From DASZMJ01 sp035551935 (lineage in GTDB: Bacteria; Planctomycetota; Planctomycetia; Isosphaerales; Isosphaeraceae), in NCBI GenBank assembly GCA_035551935.1, contig DASZMJ010000413.1, positions 1-5,161 on the forward strand: a stretch of DNA of 5,161 nucleotides. Direction: 5' to 3'. How positions within the stretch are numbered: the stretch's first letter is position 1; every line of letters begins with the position of its first letter. Positions 1 to 5,112 of this stretch are shown here, piece after piece. The translations under genes were made by a program, and so were the position numbers. A model generated the notes under the pieces. It worked only from the letters and a program-made list of their open reading frames with translations. It was not told the origin of the DNA and made no database searches.

Positions 1-95
1 ACGAGGAGCGTCCCCACCAGTCGCTCGACTATCAGACCCCGGGCGAGGTCTATCGGGCCGGGGTTCGCGGGCGGCGGAGCGGGGAAGGACCATAA
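1..95 (+). CDS. IS3-family transposase OrfB, C-terminal end (partial, enters from outside the window)
   Basis: Frame 3 reads EERPHQSLDYQTPGEVYRAG followed by a short basic tail, with a TAA stop at 93-95. The pattern (N/D)EERPHQxLxYxTPxEV is the characteristic end of the integrase-type (rve) catalytic domain of IS3-family OrfB proteins, just after the last acidic catalytic residue. Only about 30 residues are in the window, so the catalytic DDE residues and the start are not visible. The element would supply DDE transposition activity in the cytoplasm. Its stop lies 104 bases before the ATG of the following IS256-type transposase, which suggests that the IS3 element sits directly in the upstream region of that IS. 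The identification rests on a short but distinctive motif. Confidence 0.72.
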   Translation, partial: EERPHQSLDYQTPGEVYRAGVRGRRSGEGP

Positions 96-113
96 CAACT
101 ACCGGCCGCCCGG

Positions 114-139
114 GCTGTCCAGTCTTTGGGGTCCACTAT
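114..139 (+). repeat. Possible right terminus of the IS3-family element
   Basis: Shortly after the transposase stop there is a segment containing GTCCAGTCTTTGGGGTCCAC. IS3-family elements commonly end within a few tens of bases of the OrfB stop, and ends of the TGGACCCC/GGGGTCCA type are familiar in this family. The matching left end is outside the window, so neither the exact boundary nor a target duplication can be established. The call rests on position and resemblance only. Confidence 0.3.
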
Positions 140-198
140 AAGGCTCCAGTCGCCTAAAGAGCTCACCGATGGCCCACGAGGCCGAGGAGTACCCCGCC

Positions 199-1065
199 AT
201 GAACGAGTCTACCACCGACATCCGCATCGTGCCCCCGCCGAAGGGCCCCGACGTGCTGACCGAGATCCTTCGGGACGGGGCCCGGCGGCTGCTGGCCGAG
301 GCCGTCGAGGCCGAGGTCGCCGCCTGGATCGACGCCCACGCCCACCTCACCGACGACGCCGGGCGGCGGCAGGTCGTCCGCAACGGCCACCTCCCCGAGC
401 GGGCCATCCAGTCCGGCATCGGCCCCATCGAGGTCAGGCAGCCCAGGGTCCATGACCGGCGGCCTCCGGGGCAGCGGGAGGCGTTCACGCCCGCCGTCTT
501 GCCCCCGTACCTGCGGCGGACCAAGGGCATCGAGGAGTTGATCCCCTGGCTGTACCTCAAGGGCGTCAGCACCGGCGACTTCGCCGAGGCCCTCCAGGCG
601 CTCCTCGGCCCGGACGCCCCGAACCTCTCGGCGACCACCGTCACCCGGCTGAAGGCCGCCTGGGAGCAGGACCACGAGGCGTGGAGCAAGCGGTCGCTGG
701 CCGGCAAGCGCTACGTCTACGTGTGGGCCGACGGGGTGCACTTCAACATCCGCCTGGAGGGGGGGCGGCAGTGCATCCCGGTCCTGATGGGGGCGACCGC
801 CGACGGCAAGAAGGAGCTGATCGCCGTGGCCGACGGCTACCGGGAGAGCGAGCAGTCGTGGAAGGAGTTGCTGCTCGACTGCAAGGCCCGGGGACTGGAG
901 GTCGAGCCGAGCCTGGCGATCGGCGACGGGGCGTTGGGGTTCTGGAAGGCGATGCGTCAGGTCTGGGACACGACGAAGGAACAAAGGTGTTGGGTGCACA
1001 CCATCCGGGCGCAATCCGTCCTTCGGCGGCACGGGACCCGGTCCGGTCGGCGGCGAACCGCGTAG
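199..1065 (+). pseudogene. IS256-family transposase, 5' part, interrupted after residue 267
   Basis: This is the N-terminal two thirds of a Mutator/IS256-type DDE transposase, which cuts and rejoins the IS ends. Start ATG 199 (MNESTTDI) is preferred over ATG 169 because GAGGAG (184-189) lies 9 bases upstream and related proteins begin this way. Visible landmarks are GARRLLAEAVEAEVAAW near the N-terminus, RRQVVRNGHLPER, IEVRQPRVHDRRPP, YLRRTKGIEELIPWLYLKG, first catalytic Asp in YVWADGVHF (residue 178) and second in GDGALGFW (residue 243). The authentic sequence runs to RCWVH (through base 1000). The remaining residues to the stop at 1065 are encoded by an inserted element. The third catalytic residue is on the separated 3' piece (2467-2922), so this fragment should be inactive. 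The halves are in the same frame once the insert is removed. Confidence 0.9.
999..1016 (+). repeat. Left terminal inverted repeat of the recombinase element
   Basis: The sequence CACCATCCGGGCGCAATC is the exact reverse complement of 2455-2472. Inside these 18 bases the two ends diverge at once. Read on the minus strand, the repeat encodes LRPDGV, which appears to be the last conserved part of the recombinase C-terminus, so repeat and coding sequence overlap. Confidence 0.85.
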
Positions 1066-1325
1066 CGGGATGACATGGCGGATCTCCAACTCTCCCTCCC
1101 CCACGATCACGCGCTCGATCAGCAACTGCAAGATCTCCTGCCTCTCCGCCAACGTCGCCCCGTCCAGCCGGGACCGAATCCGCTCGCAGAACGCCGACAG
1201 GTCTGTCAGAACTGCCCGCGCACTCGCCGCCTCCTGGCGGAGCCTCGCCTTCTGCTCGCGCTGCTCGGTGAGGGCCGCCCGACGCTCAACGACTCCCCGC
1301 CGTCGCAGGCCGAGTTCCTCCTTTG
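1001..1325 (-). pseudogene. Displaced C-terminal coiled coil of the serine recombinase
   Basis: From 1320 downward the minus strand reads EELGLRRRGVVERRAALTEQ, then LTDLSAFCERIRSRLD, AERQEILQLLIERVIVGEGE and EIRHVIPLRGSPP. This is the normal end of large serine recombinases: a coiled coil, then FCxxIRxxLxxAxxxERQxxLxLLxERVxV and a beta-strand HVIPL. The frame is one base out of register with the upstream recombinase ORF. No plausible start codon precedes the segment, and about 130 residues with the expected zinc ribbon (CxxC) are missing between the two parts. I infer an internal deletion that also shifted the frame. The sequence continues in frame as PKDGLRPDGV into the left terminal repeat and then antisense into the transposase without a stop. 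Confidence 0.8.
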
Positions 1326-2164
1326 TCGATAATTGCAGGCACAGGGATCCCGACCCACTCCTCGCGGGGCCGGGGCTGGCGGCAGGTGTTCTCGCCACGG
1401 CCGGTGGGCCGCGACCGGGGCCGCTTGGGCGGGACGAACCGGTAGCGGTTGACGTAGGCCATCCCCGCGTAGGTCTCGTCGTAGAGGACGCGGTGCACCA
1501 CCGACGGCGACCAGGGGCGGCGGCCCGATCGCGGGGTCCAAGGCCCGGCGTTGAGCCGCTTGACGATCTGGCGGGTCGTCATCCGTTCGTCGACCAGCCA
1601 GGCGAAGAGCAGGCGCACGACCGCCGCCTCGTCCTCGTCGACGACCAGGTAGCCGGGGACGCCGTCCCGTTTGGGCACGTAGCGATAGCCGTAGGGGGCC
1701 TTGCCGCCGAGCCAGACGCCCTGCCGCGCCTTCATGAGCTTGCCGCGGCGGAACCGCTCGCCGAGCACGGCCCGCTCGTACTCGGCGACGGCCCCCTGGA
1801 TCTGCAGGAGCAGTTGGTCCTGGGGGTCGTCGGTCAAGGCGCGCGTGAGGAAGACGACCTCGCACCCGGCCTTCCGCAGCTCCTCCAGGATCAAGACCTG
1901 GTACGCGTACTTGCGGGCGAGGCGGTCGGGGCTGAGGACGGCGACGACGTCGAAGTCCCCCTGGGACGCCGCGTCGCGGAGGCCGTCCAGGCCGGGCCGG
2001 TCCAGCCGCGAGCCGCTGTAGCCCTCGTCTGTATAAGTATGATCGCATGTTAGGTCGTAAGAGTTTTCAGCCGCCCAGGCGCGGAGGGCGTCGATCTGGC
2101 TATCGATCGTCTGCTGACGGCCCTGGCGGTCGGTGGACACCCTGGCATAGATCGCGGCACGCAT
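1286..2164 (-). CDS. Large serine recombinase, truncated after the recombinase domain
   Basis: The 292-residue product begins MRAAIYARVSTDRQGRQQTI, with the catalytic Ser10 in the YARVST motif of the resolvase/invertase domain. Residues 1-140 form that domain, including the conserved SPDRLAR (78-84) and EYERAVLGER (128-137). A recombinase DNA-binding domain follows from about 155 (APYGYRYVP, RLLFAWLVDE, TTRQIVKRLN) through VLYDETYAGMAYVNR to EEWVGIPVPAIID. Start ATG 2164 is fixed by AAGGAG seven bases upstream. In this family a zinc ribbon and a long coiled coil should follow. Here the frame runs into GGTRPATAGSR and stops, while the coiled coil resumes in another frame at about 1320. Such enzymes cut both strands through a phosphoserine link and exchange DNA at short att sites. 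This copy is probably defective for transposition. Confidence 0.9.
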   Translation of the reverse strand: MRAAIYARVSTDRQGRQQTIDSQIDALRAWAAENSYDLTCDHTYTDEGYSGSRLDRPGLDGLRDAASQGDFDVVAVLSPDRLARKYAYQVLILEELRKAGCEVVFLTRALTDDPQDQLLLQIQGAVAEYERAVLGERFRRGKLMKARQGVWLGGKAPYGYRYVPKRDGVPGYLVVDEDEAAVVRLLFAWLVDERMTTRQIVKRLNAGPWTPRSGRRPWSPSVVHRVLYDETYAGMAYVNRYRFVPPKRPRSRPTGRGENTCRQPRPREEWVGIPVPAIIDKGGTRPATAGSR

Positions 2165-2327
2165 CGCGATTCTCCTTCGTATGGATCGGTGGTCGGTCAG
2201 GGATCGGCCCTTCGGCGAGCAGGATCCGGTATGCTCGCTCGACCCGCTCGGGGCCGTACCGCGTCCGGACGTTGACCGAGCGGACCTGCCAGGCCCCGTC
2301 CGGGGTCGCACGATGATTCCTGGGCAT
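2100..2327 (-). CDS. Small protein of unknown function upstream of the recombinase
   Basis: The 75-residue ORF begins MPRNHRATPDGAWQVRSVNV and continues RTRYGPERVERAYRILLAEG, then HTKENRDACRDL. The start ATG at 2327 has a strong ribosome binding site, GGAGG, eight bases upstream. Residues 20-40 could form a helix with conserved-looking polar spacing, but I see no named domain, signal peptide or membrane segment. The last 21 codons overlap the first codons of the recombinase (2100-2164) in another frame, which suggests translational coupling and co-transcription. Position and overlap suggest a partner or regulator of the recombinase. Function is not recognised, and the C-terminal portion inside the overlap may not be conserved. 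Confidence 0.6.
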   Translation of the reverse strand: MPRNHRATPDGAWQVRSVNVRTRYGPERVERAYRILLAEGPIPDRPPIHTKENRDACRDLCQGVHRPPGPSADDR

Positions 2328-2442
2328 GCGTCGGCCCTCCTCCGCCCCGAGGATGGCGGAAGGAGCCGGGGAGGTGCTACGTGCGTGGTCGGGCGCGACG
2401 GCCGGGATGAGGCGGTGGGACGAAGGGGATGACCAGCGTGGC

Positions 2443-2462
2443 GCGCAATTCCGCGATTGCGC
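2443..2462. repeat. Subterminal dyad at the right end of the recombinase element
   Basis: GCGCAAT (2443-2449) and ATTGCGC (2456-2462) are inverted with a 6-base gap. The inner part repeats the GCGCAAT word of the terminal repeat, so the right end carries two oppositely oriented copies and the left end one. This could be an accessory recombinase binding site. Function is inferred only. Confidence 0.45.
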
Positions 2463-2472
2463 CCGGATGGTG
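2455..2472 (-). repeat. Right terminal inverted repeat of the recombinase element
   Basis: The sequence GATTGCGCCCGGATGGTG is the exact reverse complement of the left repeat. It is followed by CACAAG, the continuation of the transposase codons. This end also has an additional inverted GCGCAAT copy just inside it (2443-2449), which the left end lacks. Confidence 0.85.
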
Positions 2473-2922
2473 CACAAGACGGCCAACGTGCTCGACAAGC
2501 TGCCCAAGGGCTCGCAGCCGAAGGCCAAGCGGATGCTGCACGAGATCTACCAGGCCGAGGGCCGTGCGCAGGCGGACAAGGCGTTCGACCTGTTCGTGGC
2601 GACGTACGAGGCGAAGTACCCGAAGGCGACGGAGTGCCTGGCCAAGGATCGAGATGTGTTGCTGGTGTTCTACGACTTCCCGGCGGCGCACTGGCTGCAC
2701 ATCCGCACGACGAACCCGATCGAGAGCGTCTTCTCGACGGTACGGCTGAGGCACGACAAGACGAAGGGGAACGGCAGCCGGTCGGCGTGCCTGACGATGG
2801 TCTATAAGCTGATGGAGTCGGCATCAAAGAGGTGGCGTGCGTTGAACGGTTCGACGCTCCTGCCGGAGGTCGTCAAGGGCACCGTCTTCGTGGACGGTGT
2901 CAGGCAGAAGCCCGCCGCCTGA
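2467..2922 (+). pseudogene. IS256-family transposase, 3' part
   Basis: This is the C-terminal third of the transposase that begins at 199. From base 2470 it reads VHKTANVLDKLPKGSQPKAK, then FDLFVATYEAKYPKATECL, FYDFPAAHWLHIRTTNPIES, TVRLRHDKTKGNGSR and a C-terminus ending GVRQKPAA. These are standard landmarks of the IS256 family. The Glu of TTNPIES is the third catalytic acidic residue, residue 350 in the rejoined 415-residue protein, close to the usual 400 or so. The junction with the inserted element creates an ATG at 2467 directly before VHK, so a 151-residue fragment could be translated, but no convincing ribosome binding site precedes it. The open frame upstream to 2326 is element sequence, not transposase. 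Confidence 0.9.
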
Positions 2923-2929
2923 GATTCTC

Positions 2930-2955
2930 CCGTCCACAACAATTGACAATACCCC
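2930..2955 (+). repeat. Possible right terminus of the IS256-family element
   Basis: The segment after the transposase stop contains CGTCCACAACAATTGACAAT followed by ACCCC. A CCACAAC...TTGACAATACC block shortly after the stop is what I expect for the right end of IS256-type elements of this kind. Its reverse complement is not found upstream of base 199, where the IS3-like sequence abuts the gene. The left end is therefore either beyond the IS3 element or deleted. The boundary is tentative. Confidence 0.35.
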
Positions 2956-2990
2956 CGGCGCGGCCCCCAGGTGTCATGGACGCTGCCAGA

Positions 2991-3003
2991 CTGAATCGTT
3001 CAG
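2991..3003. repeat. Short dyad upstream of the hypothetical gene
   Basis: CTGAA-TCG-TTCAG forms a 5-bp hyphenated palindrome ending one base before the GGAG ribosome binding site of the ORF at 3014. It could be a small operator or leader hairpin, but it is short enough to occur by chance. Confidence 0.25.
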
Positions 3004-3013
3004 CGGAGCCAAA

Positions 3014-3244
3014 ATGGGGCGGTGCAGGTACGCCGAGGCCGGGCCGCTGGTTGTCGGCGACCACGCGGATTTCGAAGTGAGGGCGGCCTCGATCTCGCAG
3101 GCCAGCAGGGTTCGGTTGCCCGAAGCGGCCGACCGTGTGCTGGCGTTGTGCGAGGACTGGAGCAGGCGGCGGGAGGCCCGCGCGTGGGGGGCAGGGCTGG
3201 GGATGGTCAAGCTGCCGCCGGACGTCGTCGCCCGTCGTCCGTAG
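3014..3244 (+). CDS. Hypothetical protein, 76 residues
   Basis: The ORF starts at ATG 3014 with GGAG five bases upstream and ends at TAG 3242-3244. It reads MGRCRYAEAGPLVVGDHADF, then EVRAASISQASRVRLPEAAD, RVLALCEDWSRRREARAW and ends LPPDVVARRP. Third codon positions are overwhelmingly G or C, as in the neighbouring real genes, which supports coding. A longer reading from 2897 would include non-coding-like sequence and the IS end, so I reject it. A helical segment (residues 38-60, rich in Arg/Glu) is apparent. There is no signal peptide or membrane segment and I do not recognise the family. It lies about 60 bases after the presumed IS256 end, so it may be the 3' remnant of a longer gene cut by that insertion. 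It is convergent with the sigma-54 activator. Confidence 0.45.
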   Translation: MGRCRYAEAGPLVVGDHADFEVRAASISQASRVRLPEAADRVLALCEDWSRRREARAWGAGLGMVKLPPDVVARRP

Positions 3245-3460
3245 GAGCCCACATGAGGTCAGCACTCGGGACCGACATTCGCTTTGCGCGTCGGTCCGGG
3301 ATGCCGACGCCTTCTCAAACCGTCTGAGGCGGGTCCGCGAACCGTGTCTCAAGGCATGCTCCGCCTCGGCGCTGGACGGCGGTCGGTCGCGTTGAGGAGT
3401 GTCGCGCCGGTGGCACCCGAATCCGGCGGCACACCCAGTGAGAACGACTCGCGGCAGAGA
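3245..3460. other. Intergenic region between convergent genes
   Basis: About 216 bases without a convincing gene, between the plus-strand ORF ending at 3244 and the minus-strand activator ending at 3461. ORFs crossing it are short or are antisense shadows of the activator. It contains the dyad at 3269-3297 and a weaker CGCCGG/CCGGCG dyad (3405-3410 and 3423-3428) that would be read just after the activator stop. Confidence 0.5.
3269..3297. terminator. Possible bidirectional stem-loop terminator
   Basis: GGACCGAC (3269-3276) pairs perfectly with GTCGGTCC (3290-3297), giving an 8-bp stem with a 13-base loop, 25 bases after the stop of the plus-strand hypothetical gene. No T-run follows on either strand, so a classical intrinsic terminator is not shown. 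The location between convergent genes is the main support. Confidence 0.3.
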
Positions 3461-5041
3461 TCACTCCCGTCGGGTGTGTGCGCGGAACCGTCGCCAATCG
3501 ACGCCGAGCTTGCGCATGCGGGCGCGGAGGGTGTGCGGGTTGATCCCGAGCCGCTCGGCGGCGCCGTCCGGCCCTTCGACCCGGCCGCGGGTCCGGGCCA
3601 GGGCGGCCTCGATGTGGCGGGCCATCGCCGCGTCGAGCGAGAGGGACTCGCCGTCTGGCTCGCTCAAAGGCGCAAAGGGGCGCGGCGCCGCGGGCTGGTC
3701 CGAGGACCGGGCCGACGAGGCCGACCCGAGGGCGTTGGCGACGTCAAGCCCAGTGCCGCCGCCGAGGATCGCCGCCCGCTCGATCACCGCGGCCAGCTCG
3801 CGGACGTTGCCCGGCCACGGGTAGCGCACGAGCAGGCCGATGTCCTCGGGCGTCGGCACCGCCGGCGGCGTGCCGAGCCGTCGGGCGGCCCGCAGCGCGA
3901 AGTGGCCCGCCAGCGCGGGAATGTCCTCGACGCGTTCGCGCAAGGGCGGCAGGCGGACCGGGAAGACCGCGATCCGGTACCAGAGGTCCTCGCGGAACCG
4001 GCCGTCGGCGACCATCGCGCGGAGGTCGCGGTGCGTCGCGGCGACGATGCGGACGTCGACGTGCCGCGACCGCTCGCCGCCGACGCGCTCGAGCTGGCCG
4101 TCCTGCAGGACACGCAGCAGCCGCACCTGCGCCGCCGGGGGCAGCTCGCCGACCTCGTCGAGGAACAACGTCCCGCCGTCGGCCCGCTCGAACCACCCCT
4201 TGCGCTCGCCGACGGCGCCGGTGAAGCTGCCGCGCTCGTGGCCGAAGAGCTCCGAGTCGACCAGCTCCGGCGGGATCGCGCCGCAATTGACCCGCAAGAA
4301 CGGTCCCGACGCCCGCCGCGACCGCGAGTGGATCGCCCGCGCGACGACCTCCTTGCCCGAGCCGGTCTCGCCCAGGACCAGGACCGGCGCATCCGACCGC
4401 TCCACCAGCTCGATCTGATGCATCACCGGGCGCAGGCCCGTCTCGGCGCCGACGATCGAGTCGCTGATGTCATGCCGCTCCAGCCGCGAGAGCAGCGAGC
4501 GGTTGTCGGCCTCGACCGCCTCCCGCAGCGAGGTTAGCTCGCGGAGCCGGCGGTCGTTCTCGAGGGCGACGGAGAACGGCTCGAGCAACGCCGCCAGGAG
4601 CGGGCCGTGGTCGTCGCGGAAGGCCCGGGGCGGCCGTGCCACCAGCACCAGCAGGCCGGTCGGCCCGCCGCCGGCCGCCTCGAGCGGGCCGGCCAGGACC
4701 TCGCCGTCGAGCCCCGCGGGCAACAGCCCCGGCAGCCGGACCGCCGTCGCCGCCGCCGGCCCACGGACCACCTCTCCCCGACGGCACCACACCATGAGCC
4801 GCTCGAACTCCTCGGCGCCGCACGCGGTCTTCGCCGGCAAGTCCCGCCGGCCCGGCCGGCAGACGCCCGTCGCCAGGGTCTCGACGAGCCTTCGCGACGG
4901 CTCCAGGTGCCGCACGAGGACCAAGTCCAGCGGCAACCGCCGCGCCAGCACCGCGGCCACGAGGTCCACCGACTCCTCGATCTGCGTATGCCGACAAACC
5001 TCACGCCAGACGTCCAGTAAGAGGCGTTCGTAGCGTTCCAC
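3461..5041 (-). CDS. Sigma-54-dependent transcriptional activator (GAF-like, AAA+, Fis-type HTH)
   Basis: A bacterial enhancer-binding protein of 526 residues, from GTG 5041, which uses ATP to open sigma-54 RNA polymerase promoters. Residues about 15-165 form an FhlA/NorR-like GAF-type sensor with no phosphoacceptor receiver domain, so a small-molecule signal is likely. A helical linker (160-190) follows. The AAA+ domain has Walker A GETGSGKE (224-231), a sigma-54 contact loop GSFTGA (271-276, usually GAFTGA), Walker B TLFLDEVGE (291-299), the arginine-finger region GRFREDLWYR (347-356) and sensor II GNVREL (411-416). The C-terminal Fis-type HTH is AAERLGINPHTLRARMRKLG. GTG 5041 has GAGG eight bases upstream. 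TTG 5113 is in frame but has no ribosome binding site and would translate the operator-like repeats. The frame stays open to the window end. Target genes are not visible. Confidence 0.92.
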   Translation of the reverse strand: MERYERLLLDVWREVCRHTQIEESVDLVAAVLARRLPLDLVLVRHLEPSRRLVETLATGVCRPGRRDLPAKTACGAEEFERLMVWCRRGEVVRGPAAATAVRLPGLLPAGLDGEVLAGPLEAAGGGPTGLLVLVARPPRAFRDDHGPLLAALLEPFSVALENDRRLRELTSLREAVEADNRSLLSRLERHDISDSIVGAETGLRPVMHQIELVERSDAPVLVLGETGSGKEVVARAIHSRSRRASGPFLRVNCGAIPPELVDSELFGHERGSFTGAVGERKGWFERADGGTLFLDEVGELPPAAQVRLLRVLQDGQLERVGGERSRHVDVRIVAATHRDLRAMVADGRFREDLWYRIAVFPVRLPPLRERVEDIPALAGHFALRAARRLGTPPAVPTPEDIGLLVRYPWPGNVRELAAVIERAAILGGGTGLDVANALGSASSARSSDQPAAPRPFAPLSEPDGESLSLDAAMARHIEAALARTRGRVEGPDGAAERLGINPHTLRARMRKLGVDWRRFRAHTRRE

Positions 5042-5051
5042 CTCGGCGGCC

Positions 5052-5098
5052 TCGTCCTGTGATATTTCACGGAACCCCCGTGAAATATCACAGGACGA
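5052..5098. repeat. Perfect 21-bp inverted repeat upstream of the activator gene
   Basis: Bases 5052-5072 are the exact reverse complement of 5078-5098, separated by AACCC. Each arm contains a GTGA-N4-TCAC core. In RNA read from the minus strand this would be a 21-bp hairpin whose 3' arm ends inside the GAGG ribosome binding site (5050-5053) of the GTG start. In DNA it could be paired operator sites. The AT-rich arms differ in composition from the surrounding coding sequence. Confidence 0.85.
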
Positions 5099-5112
5099 CT
5101 GTGAAATAATCA
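5059..5112. promoter_or_regulatory. Three operator-like sites spaced 21 bp
   Basis: Cores are GTGATATTTCAC (5059-5070), GTGAAATATCAC (5080-5091) and the degenerate GTGAAATAATCA (5101-5112). Their centres, 5064.5, 5085.5 and 5106.5, are exactly 21 bp apart, or two helical turns, so dimers bound at each would lie on one face of the DNA. The first two cores have TGA-N4-TCA geometry, unlike the TGA-N6-TCA of CRP and FNR sites. The bound protein is unknown. The activator downstream or the product of a divergent gene beyond the window are candidates. Confidence 0.6.

Larger units (their letters stand above)
999..2472. mobile_element. Serine-recombinase mobile element inserted in the IS256 transposase gene
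   Basis: The unit is bounded by perfect 18-bp inverted repeats (999-1016 and 2455-2472). It interrupts the IS256 transposase exactly within the codons for WVHK, and deleting 1476 bp rejoins the halves in frame. The flanks carry CA at 997-998 and 2473-2474, consistent with a duplicated 2-bp crossover core. Because the target contains GTGCAC, the same junctions can be read as 16-bp repeats with a 6-bp TGCACA duplication, or 17-bp repeats with 4-bp GCAC. It encodes, on the minus strand, a 75-residue ORF and a serine recombinase with an apparent internal deletion, so this copy is probably non-autonomous. A serine recombinase as the only recognisable recombination gene favours the CA-core reading, but this is inference. 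Confidence 0.75.

Noticed and set aside
169..198. ATG 169 as the start of the IS256 transposase
   Set aside because: There is no clear ribosome binding site before it, whereas ATG 199 has GAGGAG upstream and gives the family-like N-terminus MNEST.
1305..1330. Programmed +1 frameshift in the recombinase at AAAGGAGG
   Set aside because: A Shine-Dalgarno-like AAAGGAGG sits at the frame change, as at some recoding sites. However, the protein on the two sides is missing about 130 expected residues, so a deletion explains the shift better.
163..1398. Long minus-strand ORF of 411 codons read as one gene
   Set aside because: Only its first part (about 1320 to 1001) resembles protein, the recombinase coiled coil. 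The rest is the antisense of the IS256 transposase, open because of high GC.
1070..2053. Plus-strand ORF of 327 codons across the recombinase
   Set aside because: It is a shadow opposite the serine recombinase, with low-complexity composition and no recognisable motif.
3284..4537. Plus-strand ORF of 417 codons
   Set aside because: It is antisense to the sigma-54 activator, whose motifs are unmistakable on the other strand. The Arg/Ala/Asp-rich composition is that of a GC-rich shadow.
5059..5112. CRP or FNR binding sites
   Set aside because: The TGTGA and TCAC words are suggestive, but CRP and FNR sites both have TGA-N6-TCA spacing, whereas the two clear cores have N4.
5052..5112. CRISPR-like repeats
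   Set aside because: The repeats are 12-18 bases with very short gaps, include an inverted copy and number only three. There is no array of distinct spacers.
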